From the NCBI RefSeq assembly GCF_015070375.1, contig NZ_JADCLL010000003.1, positions 1-64,000 of the forward strand: a stretch of 64,000 bases of DNA, in the 5' to 3' direction. The notes beneath the pieces were generated by a model. It was not told the DNA's origin. It saw nothing but the letters and a program-made list of their open reading frames with translations, and did no database searches. The translations under genes were made by a program, and so were the position numbers. Source of the stretch: Nocardioides kribbensis. GTDB taxonomy: Bacteria; Actinomycetota; Actinomycetes; Propionibacteriales; Nocardioidaceae. Position 1 is the stretch's first letter. The number at the start of each line of letters is the position of its first letter. This document shows positions 1 to 10,800 of this stretch, in pieces.

Positions 1-2
1 GT

Positions 3-215
3 CGTGGCGGCAGCCGCAGCGGGGCCCGTGGGGCCGCGCGCGGTGGCACCGGCGCCGGGGGCCGCGGCGCCGGTGGCCGTGGCGCGGCCGGGGCCGGCGG
101 CGGCGCCGGGCGCGGCAGCAAGGACAAGAAGAAGGGCGCCACCGGTGAGGACTTCTGGGACGACGGCCAGGACTGGATCGACGACGAGGACTCCGGCACC
201 ACGGTGCTGAGGTAG
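3..215 (+). CDS. C-terminal end of an unidentified protein (5' truncated by the window)
   Basis: An open frame enters from the left edge and stops at TAG 213-215. It encodes about 45 residues of Gly/Arg/Ala-rich low-complexity sequence, a short basic patch (KDKKK) and then an acidic, aromatic tail (EDFWDDGQDWIDDEDSG) ending VLR. The low-complexity linker followed by an acidic terminus looks like the disordered tail of a larger cytoplasmic or membrane protein. Without the upstream domain the family cannot be named. The other two plus frames either stop inside this stretch or give Ala/Arg-rich sequence with no acidic-aromatic pattern, which is why this frame was chosen. Confidence 0.5.
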   Translation, partial: RGGSRSGARGAARGGTGAGGRGAGGRGAAGAGGGAGRGSKDKKKGATGEDFWDDGQDWIDDEDSGTTVLR

Positions 216-269
216 CCGCCACCCGGTCGACGCGCGTGGGGACGACCGTCGGCCGTCAGGGTGCTGCGG

Positions 270-1586
270 TCAGCACTCCTGCTCGACCTGCGCCAGCGCC
301 TCGTTGCGCTCGGCGCGGGCCTCGTTGCGCAGCGCACGGGTGCGCTCGATACGGGTCTTGTTGCCCGACTCCTTGGCCCGGGCGAAGCGCGCCTTGGCCT
401 CCCTCAGGTCGGCCTTGGCCTCGGCGAGGGTGGCGGTGGCCTCCTCGCAGGCGAGGTCGCGCTGGGTGAAGGAGCGCGTCACCGCGGTGCCGGTGTTGCC
501 GGACTCGTCGGTGGCGCGCACGGCGAAGGTGTGGGCGCCGGGCTCGGTGGTCAGCGTGACCGGGCTGGTGCAGGCGGCGAAGGCCGCACCGTCGACCGAG
601 CACTCGTAGCCGGCGACGTCGTCGTCGGCCGAGGTGAACGTGAAGGTCGGCGCCGACTCGACGCTGGCGCCGTCGGTGGGACCAGACGAGATGGTCACGA
701 CGGGAGCGGTGGTGTCGGCGGGCTCGTCCGGCACGGCGTCGAGCACGAACGTGCGACGCACCGACTGCCCCTGCAGGCCCGACTCGGCGCGGGCGCGGAA
801 GTCGACGGTGTGGGGGCCGTCCTCGAGCTCGCTGATGTCGACGGTGTAGGGGCTCGTGCAGTCGACCCATGCGCCCTCGTCGACCCGGCACTCCTTGGTG
901 GTGGAGCCCTGCTCGGGCACGTAGAAGGTGTAGGTCGGCGCCGAGGTCACCGTGGCCCCGTCGGCGGGTCCGCCGTCGACGACCACGGTCGGGGCGTCCG
1001 TCATGTCCGTACCGAACGTGAGTGAGGCGCTGCTCAAGGTGCCAGTGTCCAAGCCGGCCTCGTCAGCGACACGGATGGTCCACTGACCATCAGGGTCGAC
1101 TCCCGCGAATGCCTGCGCCAGGTCCACGACTCCTCGGGAATTGGAGGCACGGTACTGCCCACCGGGGATTTCGTAGGACGACGTGGTCGGCGCCGAGAGG
1201 AAGGAGTCTGCACCGGAGTCGCTGAAGGTGTAGGTCCCGTTCAACCCGCGGCATGTGCGGTTCTCATCGGCGAGGACAGCCGTCGTGCCGTCGGGCGCAA
1301 TGAGGCTGATGACCAGGTCGGCGACACAGCTGTGGTTGAGGGTGATCTGAGCAGTGATCGCCGAGCTCGTGGCAGACGAGACCGGTATGCCTGCATTGCT
1401 TGTCGTGTAGTCGCCGATGAAGGCCGGCACCCCGGACGTGGCCGGGAAGGAGGTCGGGGCGGCGGAGGCCGGGGCCGCGGCGCTGACGGCGAGCCCGCCG
1501 GCAGCGAGCAGCAGGGTCGAGGCGAGGGCGGCGGCACGGCGGACGGTGCGGCGGCCACCCCCTGTCGGTGCGGTGGTGAGGTTCAT
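270..1586 (-). CDS. Secreted protein with proprotein-convertase P-domain, two Ig-like repeats and a coiled coil
   Basis: The 438-residue product begins with a signal peptide (Arg-rich n-region, hydrophobic core about 17-37, Ala-x-Ala near 41-43). Residues 45-192 resemble the P (Homo B) domain of subtilisin-like proprotein convertases: a beta-rich jelly roll with the GQWTIRVAD motif. No peptidase domain precedes it. Two homologous Ig-like modules follow at about 199-282 and 296-374, each carrying a Cys-x8-9-Cys pair (KECRVDEGAWVDC and YECSVDGAAFAAC). The C-terminus (381-437) is strongly helical and charged, bracketed by Cys380 and the terminal Cys438. There is no LPXTG signal or membrane anchor. 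It lies just downstream of the giant RTX gene on the same strand, with a hairpin at 1818-1853 between them. A cell-surface or matrix adhesion role is inferred; no enzymatic residues are visible. Confidence 0.85.
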   Translation of the reverse strand: MNLTTAPTGGGRRTVRRAAALASTLLLAAGGLAVSAAAPASAAPTSFPATSGVPAFIGDYTTSNAGIPVSSATSSAITAQITLNHSCVADLVISLIAPDGTTAVLADENRTCRGLNGTYTFSDSGADSFLSAPTTSSYEIPGGQYRASNSRGVVDLAQAFAGVDPDGQWTIRVADEAGLDTGTLSSASLTFGTDMTDAPTVVVDGGPADGATVTSAPTYTFYVPEQGSTTKECRVDEGAWVDCTSPYTVDISELEDGPHTVDFRARAESGLQGQSVRRTFVLDAVPDEPADTTAPVVTISSGPTDGASVESAPTFTFTSADDDVAGYECSVDGAAFAACTSPVTLTTEPGAHTFAVRATDESGNTGTAVTRSFTQRDLACEEATATLAEAKADLREAKARFARAKESGNKTRIERTRALRNEARAERNEALAQVEQEC

Positions 1587-1792
1587 GGATCGTCCGTTTC
1601 GGGTTCTGGTCAGACCCCAGAGAGCTGACGCGTGGATGCGGGACCATCGTCGGTCGTCGCGATCGCCCGCGAAGAGTTTTTGCTTTCTTTCACTCAGGTC
1701 GCAATGACCATTGCCACCCGTGCAGACGGAAGCTCGGGCGGAGTCCCCCTGGCCCTCTCGGCACCGGAGGCATGGCCCGTTCGGGCTAGTAC

Positions 1793-1806
1793 CCCGATCG
1801 ATCGGG
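1793..1806. promoter_or_regulatory. 14-bp perfect palindrome upstream of the P-domain protein gene
   Basis: CCCGATCGATCGGG is its own reverse complement and lies about 207 bp upstream of the start at 1586, between that gene and the terminator-like hairpin of the giant RTX gene. It could be a protein-binding operator. No convincing -35/-10 pair was recognised beside it. Low confidence. Confidence 0.25.
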
Positions 1807-1817
1807 TGGCGGACGGC

Positions 1818-1853
1818 AGGAGGGCCCCCGGTCGTCCGACCGGGGGCCCTCCT
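1818..1853 (-). terminator. Intrinsic-terminator-like hairpin after the giant RTX gene
   Basis: AGGAGGGCCCCCGGT at 1818-1832 is perfectly complementary to 1839-1853 across a 6-nt loop. It begins 20 bp past the stop codon of the minus-strand RTX gene. There is no long T-run, as is usual for high-GC actinobacterial terminators. Confidence 0.7.
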
Positions 1854-1872
1854 CAGCGCCGTGACGCGGGGC

Positions 1873-4800
1873 TCAGCTTCCTTCGCAGGCGTTGGTGCCG
1901 GCGGTGCCGGAGAACGCCGGGAGGCGCTCGCCGCCGCTGGCCACCAGGGAGAGCTCCGCGGCGCCGACGGATCCGGTCGCCTCGGCCAGGCGGGTCAGCG
2001 CCGTGACCATCGTGGACTCGGCGACGTCGACGACCTGGTTGGCCGTGCCGGAGCCGCTGCACACCAGGTAGCGGTTGTAGGAGGCCGTCCAGTCGACCAG
2101 GCGGTCACCGGCGACGCGGCCCTGGTCGTTCTGGTCGGCCTGCAGGGCGTCGTGCCCCTGGCCGCCGTAGATCAGGTCGGAGCCGTTGACGGTGATGCGT
2201 CGTCCGTCGGTGTCGACCGACGGCGCCACGGCCATCCACAGCGCCGGGACGCCGATCCACTTCTTGGTGTCGAGCAGGTCGTCACCGGCACCACCGAAGA
2301 TCCGGTCGTGGTCGGCGCCGCCCCAGACGACGTCGTTGCCGTCGCCGGCGAAGGTGACGTCGTCGCCGTCGCCGCTGTTGACGAGGTCGTCGCCCGCCCC
2401 GGCGTGCAGCGAGTCGAGGCCCGTACCGCCGAGCAGGAGGTCGGCGCCGCCGACCGTGGGCTCGGTCTGGGTGACCACCCGCACCAGCGAGTCGTTGGGT
2501 CGCACCGTCTCGGTGAGGAAGCCGGTCTGGTTGCGGATGACCTCGTTGGTGCGGCCCAGCGTCGCCGCCGCCGTCGGGACGTCGACGCCCTGGTCGCCCA
2601 GGAGCGCGTCGTCACCGTCGCCGCCGTCGAGCACGTCACCGGAGACGGCCTGCCCGGCGTAGGACGACTGCGGCCGGCTGGTGCCGGTGGCGTCGAACTG
2701 GCCGTAGAGGTCGTCGTCGCCCTGACCGCCGATCAACGTGTCGCTGCCCGCCCAGATGCCGGGGCCGGAGTCGGCCATGGCCACCTGGCGCACCACGCGC
2801 GGGCCCGAGGGACCGCCGGCGAGGAGCTGGTTGGGCCCGCCGCGGGTGATGCGGCCGTTGTCGCCGAGCACGACGTCGGTGTCGGCTCCACCGTCGATGG
2901 AGTCGTTGCCGTCGACCAGACCCGTCGCCGAGCTGTCGGACGTGGCGCGCACGACGCTGAGCAGCCGGTCGTCGGTGCCGTTGCCGCTGATGACGACCCC
3001 GGTGTTGGAGGAGCCGCCGCCCAGGAGGTCGTCCTGACCGGTGCCGCCGAGCAGCGTGTCGTCGTCGGCTCCGCCCTCGGCGTAGTCGTCGCCGGTGCCG
3101 GTGTCGACGCGGTCCTTGCCGCCCTGCCCGAAGGCGAGGTCGCGGCCGTCGCCCCCGACGAGGGTGTCGGCACCGCCCGTGCCGGCCGCGGCGCGCGCCG
3201 TGGCGCGGTCGAGGTCGAAGAGCGCGATGTCGCGTCGGGTCGTGCCGTCGGCACGCAGGCCGTCCTGACGGACCAGGCGGGCGTTGTCGCCGGCCAGCAC
3301 GTCGTCGCCGGTGCCGCCGTCGAGGGCGTCGGCCCCGTCGAGCTGACCGGTGCCGGTGCGGGTCGCCCCGATGACGCCGTCGGCCGAGGAGCTGCCGCCG
3401 GTGAGGGCGTCGTCGCCCGCCTCGCCGAAGAGCCGGTCGGAGCCGGCGTCACCCTCGAGGCCGTCGTAACCGTCGCCGCCGCGCAGCTCGTCGTCGCCGC
3501 CCTGGCCGAAGACCAGGTCGTCGCCGACGCCGCCGCCGAGGCGGTCGGGGCCGTAGGTGGAGACCGGTGCGGTGCCGCCGGTGGCGGGCTGGTTGAGCAG
3601 GGTGACCTTGGCCGGGTCGGCCGTGGTGCCCGCACCCGTGACGGTGCCGTTGTCGCCGAGGACGAGGTCGTTGCCGTCACCGCCGTCGACGGTGTCGGTG
3701 GAGACCCCGTCGTAGGAGCCGGCCACCCACGAGCCACCGATGAGGTGGTCGTCGCCGGCCTCGCCGAAGAGCGTGTCAGCACCGGCTGCGCCCTCGACGG
3801 CGTCGACGCCGTCGCCGCCGTAGACGGTGTCGTTGCCGCCCTGGCCGAGCAGCAGGTCGTCCTGACCGTTGCCGTAGAGCGTGTCGGAGCCCGAGACGGC
3901 CGCGGCCGGGGCTTGGGTCGTCGCGGTGTCGTAGAGCGTGATGCCCACCGTCGGACGGATCCGCGCCCACCAGGTGCGCGCGGCCGCGGTGTTCTGCGAC
4001 GGCGGCACGAGCTTGGCGTTGTCGCCGGCCAGGATGTCCTGGCCGTCGATCTCGTCCACGCCCTCGTCGCCGACGAGGGTGTCGGCGCCGTCGGCCTGAC
4101 CCGCACCGGAGCGGTTGAGCGTCAGCGGTCCCGAGGTCGAGGACCCACCGACGAGGAGGTCGGCACCGTCGTCGCCCTGCACGAGGTCGGCGCCGTTGCC
4201 GCCCTCCACGTTGTCGTCGTCGGGCCCACCGAAGACCTGGTCGTCGCCGGCCTGGCCGAAGACCCAGTCGGAGGCGTAGCCGCCGTAGAGCTTGTCGTTG
4301 TCACCCGAGGCCGGGGTGGCCAGGAGGGTGGCGTCGACGCCCTCGACGATCGAGCCCGTGGTGCCGGGCTTGAAGGCCAGGGCGGCGTTGCCGCCCGCGA
4401 CCACGTCGACACTGCCGTCGCCGAGCACCTCGTCGGCCCCGTCGGCGACACCGGCGGTGTCGCTGCCGCCGGCGAGGAGATCGGTGCCGGAGCTGCCGCG
4501 CACGACGTCGTTGCCGGCGTCGCCGTAGAGGATGTCGCCGTCGGCGTCGCCGGAGACCAGGTCGTTCCCGGCATCGCCGTGCAGCAGGTCGGCGCCGTCG
4601 CCACCGCGCACGAAGTCGTCACCGACGCCGCCGCGGATCTTGGTCTCGTCGCCCTCGCCGGCGTCGACGAAGTCGCCTCCGGCGCCACCGTCGAGCTCGT
4701 CGGTGCCCTCGCCGCCCAGGACGCAGTCACCGTCGCCGGTCGCGCCGGTCAGGCCGGCCAGCTCCACGGTCCCGGTGTCGCCCAGCACGGCGCCGCTGGC

Positions 4801-7800
4801 CGGGCGGCCCTCGACCCTGCCGTTGCCGTCGAGGTCGGCGCGGCCGTCGCTGAACACGACACCGGCGAGGACCCCGGAGTAGCGTCCGCCGCCGGCGGCC
4901 AGGACGTAGCCGTCGGTGACCTGGAGGCCCTCGAGCTGCCCGTCGTCCTCGGCCGTGCCGGAGAGGTCACCGTTGAGGTCGACCAGACCGACCACGATGC
5001 TCGTGGAGGGGCGGCACACGATCGAGCGCCCGGCGCCCAGCGGAGCCGACGGGTCGGCGGGCTCGCCCTTGACCACGTCGTCGCCGGCGTCGCCGACGAG
5101 CAGGTCGCTGCCGGTGCCGCCGGCCAGGGTGTCGTCACCCTCGCCACCGCGGGCCAGGTCGTCGCCGGCGTCGCCGGAGAGCGTGTCGGTGCCGCCCGAG
5201 CCGTAGATGCGGTCGCGACCGTCGCCACCACGGACCACGTCGTCGCCCTGGTCGTCGACCAGCACGTCGGAGCCGTCGCCGTCGAGGAGGTCGTCGCCGC
5301 CGCGGCCGCAGACGATGTCGTCGTCGCCGCCGCCCGACAGGGTGTCGGCCCCGGCGCCGCCGAGCACGTAGTCACGGGCGTCGCCGCCGGTGACGGAGTC
5401 GACGCCGCCGTCGGAGGCCGCGCCCTGCTCCTGGCAGGAGGCGAGCACAGAGGCCTCGCTGGGCAGCGCGACGGTGAGCACCGAGACGTCGTTGTCGATG
5501 ATCTGGGTGCCGCTGGCGGAGCTCACGGTGATGGTGACGCGCTGGTCGCGGCTGATCCCTGCGGTGTCGAAGGCGCCGCCGACGGTGAGGTCGGAGCCGT
5601 CGCCGCCGTTGACGGTGTCGGATCCGTTGCCGCCCACGAGGACGTCGCCGGAGTCGACGAGGGCCGCGATCGCGGCGTCGTCGTCGGTCGGGAAGAGCGA
5701 GTCGACGTCCATGCCGAGACCGCCCTCGACGACGTCGTTGCCGTCGCCGCCCTTGACCTCGTCGGTCGAGGGGCCGCCGCTGGTGCGGTCGTCGCCGGCG
5801 CCGCCGTCGACGGAGTCGCGGCCGGCGCCGCCGTCGAGGATGTCGTTGCCCGAGGCGTCACTCACTGTGTCCTCGCCGTCGCCGGCGTCGACGGTGTCGT
5901 TGCCGGACCCGCCGGTGACGGTGTCGGCACCGCCGCCGGTGACGACGGCGTCGTTGCCCGCGCCGGCGTCGACGACGGCCTTGGTGGTGACGGGCACCGT
6001 GGTGACCTTGGTGGATCCGCCCTCGGTGCTGAGGAGCTGTCCGGGGTAGAGCCGCACGATGTCGTTGCCGCTGCCGGCGTCGGCGAGGATGCGACCGGTG
6101 GCGGGCACGTCGTACTCCTGCACGATGTTGAACGCGGTCACCTCCACCCGGGTCGGACTGAGCTGGCGCACGGTGAACTTCTCGTTCTGCTGGCCGGTGT
6201 AGACCTTGCGCTCGCCGGCGTAGGACTCGCCCATCAGCAGGCGCAGGTCGTCGCCCTCGCGCTTGGCGAGCACGGGCTCCTCGGTGGCGCAGTTGAACTC
6301 GAAGAGGGTGAGGCGGGGGCTGCGGACGATGTCGAACTCCTCCTCGATGGAGAAGAGGAACAGGTCGATGCTGAAGTAGAACTGCAGGAAGAAGACGATC
6401 CCCGAGGAGACGTTGAAGGCGCAGCTGGGTCCGGCGCTGGCTCCGATGAACTCGTCGGTGTAGATCTTGCCGCTGCCGTCGGGGTCGAAGGCGTCGAGAC
6501 CCAGGTCGAGCACCACGCCGCCCTTGATCCCGGCCTCGGCGAAGCCGATGCTGACCGCGGCGCCGGCCTCGACGGTAAAGGTGAGCTCGATCTCCGGGAC
6601 GTCGTCACCCTCCTCGAGGTCGTCGATGTAGAAGCCGTCCTTGAAGACCGACCCACCGCCGGTGAGCTGGTCGGTGGCGCCGGGGTCGATGGCCTCGATC
6701 TTCTGGGTCAGCCCGCGGGTGTCGAAGCCGAAGGCCATGCGGCCGTCGATGCCGATCTCACCGCCAATGGAGGCGCTGACCGGCACCGGGCCCACCATGA
6801 AGGGGCCGAAGCTGCGCGAGACGCCGACGTTGAAGCCGAGGTGGCCCAGGTCGACGTAGAGCAGGGTGGCGTCGCCCTCGCCGAGCAGCAGGTTGTAGAC
6901 CTGCTCGGAGTCCTGGAGCACGGGCACGCTGATGCTGGGCAGGTCGAAGTAGGCCTCGGAGGAGACCTCGGTGACGGTCTTGGGCTTCTCCTGCTCCTCC
7001 TCGGCGGGCACCTCGGCGCCCTCCTCGCCCTTCTTGTCGTCCTCGTCCTCCACGTCGCAGGCCGACTCGGCGCCGACGTTGCTCTTGCTGCTCTTCTCGG
7101 TCTTGGTCGTGCCGTCGTCGAGCTTCTCCACCGCGGTCGAGGAGCAGGAGCCGACCTTGAGGGAGTCGGCGTCCATCTCGAAGCTGCCGCCCTCGTCGAT
7201 GCTGCTCAGGCTGACCAGCTCGGGCTCGTCCTTGAGCTCGGGCAGGTTGCCGACGAGCTGCTGGAAGGCGATGAGGTTGGTGATGAGGCCGAGGTTGGGG
7301 TAGCGCTTGACCAGGATCGAGAGCATCGAGACCGGTCCGGCCCCGACCAGGGTGGCGAGGTCGTTGATGACCGGGATCGGGGCGCTGAGGGTCTCCACGA
7401 CCGGGTTGAGCGGGGCCAGCCACTGGCGGGCCTTGCCGAAGCCCTCGCCGACGGCCTTGTAGAAGGTCGTGGCGTCGAGGTAGGTGTTGTCGAAGGACAG
7501 GTCGGAGAACACCTCGTCCTCCCAGGTCAGCGAGATCGCTCCGACGGTGTCGAAGAAGCCGAGCTCACCGGCGAAGGACTCGGCGTAGACGTCGAGGCCG
7601 CCGGTGCCGGTGGCCGAGGTGTTGAAGCCGAGCTCGCGGTCGTAGATGGAGGGCAGGTAGACCCGGCCGTCGTTGCCATTGGCGTCGGCAGCGTCGATCT
7701 CGACCGCGACGTCGGCCTGCAGGCCGGTGTCGCCGAGGTCGACGAGCACGCTCGGCATGGTGCCGACCACGGCGTCGATGCACCGGGCAGCGGTCGGGGC

Positions 7801-10800
7801 CGGCACGGAGCCGGCACCGGCGGCGTCCTCCCAGTAGGAGGCACGCGTCCAGGCGTGGCAGCTGTCGTCGGTGCGGTCGGGCAGCCGTGCCTCGACGGTC
7901 GCGGTCAGCGGGGTGGAGGTGTCGGGCAGCTGGAGGTAGGGGCCGGTGCCCTTCTGGATGCCGACGGTGACCGAGAGGTCCCAGTCGACCGTGGTGACGA
8001 CCTCGGCGACGGTGTCGATGGAGACGCCGGGCAGGCCGGCGTCGAAGGCGACGGGCTGCTCGGTGACGGTGCCGCTCAGGGCCAGCGGCGCCGAGATCGA
8101 GGTGACGTCGGCGACCTTCGACGACGACGTGCACGAGCTGGTGCAGCGCAGGGTGACGTCGACGGGGGCGAGGGTGGTCTCGGGGGTGTCGGCGATGCCG
8201 TTCAGGGCGTTCTCGACGGCGGTCTCGAGGGTGCCGGCGTCGGCGGTGGTGGCGATGCCGGTGACCGACTGGACGTCGAGGGCCTGGCGGGCCGCGCCGC
8301 TGAAGGCACGGACGGCGGCCGGGACGTCGGCGGCGGCGTCGAGGTCGGCGCCGACGAGCGGCATCGTCACACCGGCGAGCTCGCCGTCGAGGGAGTCGCC
8401 GAGGGTGCGGTCGAAGCCGCTGAGGGCGTCGACGAGGAACTGGGTGGCGAGCGGCTGGCCGGCCAGGTCGGCGCCGGTGCCGCCGGAGCTGTCGGTGGCC
8501 TTGAGATCGAGCCGCACGGTGTCGGAGCCGTCGAGCGGCACGGTCGCGCAGGCGGCGACGTCGGCCCCGCCGGTGTTGCCGGGGCACTGCTGGGCCGCGC
8601 CGGCGAGGGCCCGGTCCTGCGTCAGGGAGTCGCGGAAGTCGGCGAGCGGCACGAGGGCCTCGGTGCTGCCGGAGTCGGTGGTGACGGTGACGCCGATGCG
8701 CAGGTCGGAGCCGGTGGCGCCCACGGTCAGCGCGGCCGAGCCGTACTCGGCGTCCTTGCCGCCCAGGGCTGCGATGTCGGCGGACGCCACGTCGGTGACG
8801 GTCTCGACGGTGCGGGTGTCGGAGCCGACGTAGGAGGCGGCGGTGGCCAGGTCGACGGTGAGGTCGACGGTGGCGCTCGACTCCGAGCCGAGGAGCACCT
8901 GGGCGGGCTTGCGGACCCCGTCGTCGTCGACGGCGTCGGTCACGATGCGCAGCTGGCTCTCGCCGGCGGCCAGGCGCAGCGGCACGCTGTCGCTCTGGTC
9001 GCTCTCGCTGCGGGTGGTGGCGAAGCTGAGGCGGTCGCCGTCGAGGCCGAAGGTGGCCTCGGTGCCCGGCGCGATGGCCGGGATGGCGGCGGCGAAGGCC
9101 TGCAGGGTCGAGACGTCCTGGGTGTCGGCGGGCGCCGCGGTCCCGGTGGCCGAGCCCTGGAGCCCGAGCAGCACGGCGTTGAGGCCCTGGCGGGCGCGGT
9201 TGAGCTCGGAGGGCACGACGTCGAGCAGCGGCAGCGTCTTGTCGGCGCCGAGCTCGGGAGAAGGCGAGGCGAAGGAGAGCAGCACCGCGGCGTAGTCGTC
9301 GATGAGCTTGTCGCGCAGCGCCTCGGGGTCGCCGTTGATGACGTAGGGGTGGCCGGCGGTGAAGCCGACCTCGGCCAGCGGACCGTCGGTGCAGGTCACG
9401 GTGGTGGCGCTGTCGACGGTGAACTGCGTGCAGATGCTCGCGGTCGGGTCGGTGGGGGCCAGGTCGTAGAGCTGACGGTTGACCACGCGGTCCTCGGCGG
9501 CCGTGTCGTCGGCGACACCGAACTGGGCGTAGAAGTCGGCGGACTCGTCGACCAGGGTGGCGCCGTCGGAGGCCTCCCCCATGGTGCCGTTGCGCGAGGG
9601 CACGAGGTCGAGCAGGCGCAGGTCGTCGTAGGCGCCGCCGGTGGTGACCGTGGGCAGGGCGCCCGCGGCGAGGGTGGCCCAGGTGGCGTCGATGGTGCCG
9701 TCGGCGCCGACTAGGCGCTCCCCGGCTCCGCCGCCGGCGGCGATGGTCGGCGCGTCGGCGACGTCGAGGGAGGCGGTGGCGCTCAGGGCGACCGAGCCCT
9801 CGGGCTCGGCCACGACGGTGCTCTGGCCGTCGTCGAGCAGGTCGGCCACCGGGAGGGCGCCGGCGACCTCGCCGTACTGGAGGGCGACCGTGCCGGTGGG
9901 CACGGTGACGCGGGCCGCGGGCTGCCCCGCGGCCTGGGTCAGGTCGTAGTCGGTGACGTCGACGTCGACCTTGAGGAAGCCGATGCGCGCGGCCATGGCG
10001 GTGTCGCCGTCGAGGCCCGCGTCGACCGAGCCGATCTCCCAGAGCCTGCCGTCGGGGCCGGGCTTGAGGTAGGCGACCGGGGTCTGGTCGGCCTCGGCGA
10101 GGGTGGGCTGGTCACCCTCCTCGAGCGGGGCGGGGTCGACGAGCCCGAGACCGAAGGTGGCCTCGAGGTAGCGCCCGGCGGTGGCGACCGTGGCGTCACC
10201 CGCGGGCGGCTCCACGGCGCCGGGGGCGTCGCCGGTCTGGGGGCAGGAGCGCACGCCGTCGGCGACGACGGCCTGGCAGAGGCCGGTGAGGCCCGTGAGC
10301 GGGGCGAGGCTGCCGCTGCCGCCGGTGAGCACGTCGGCGCTGCGGGAGGCGGCGTCGTCCTGGCGGACCGCGACCTCGAGGGCGCGGGTGTCGGGGGCGT
10401 AGGTCACCGTGCCGTCGAGGCCGAGGTCGCCGATGGCGCGACCGAGCTCCTGGATCGAGCCGGTGACGGTGCGGGCGGTGCGCTTCTCGCCGTTGCTGGC
10501 GAAGCTGGTGGTGAGCACGGGGAAGCCGCCGCCGCCGGTGACCTCGACGTTGTCGGTGGGGGCGGTGCCGACGGTGGCGGCGGTGACGCCGGTGATCCTC
10601 ACCGTGGGGTCGGGCGAGGCCCACGTGACCGTGGCGCCGTCGTCGACGCTGACCCCGGTGGTGGTGGCCTGGCAGTACTGCACCTGGCCGGGGCGCGGGG
10701 CGCCGCTCGGCGGGTTGGTGTCGGCGGCACCGCAGGTGATGGTGGCGGTGGCCTGCTGGCTGAGCAGGTCGATGAGGTCGTCGGCCGGGGAGTACAGGTC

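Noticed and set aside
1711..9714. A 2,667-codon open frame on the plus strand, opposite the giant RTX gene
   Set aside because: It is the mirror of GC-rich RTX codons (Gly/Asp give few stops in this frame). The product is Val/Gly/Ala-rich without domains, and the minus-strand frame has signal peptide, RTX motifs and terminator.
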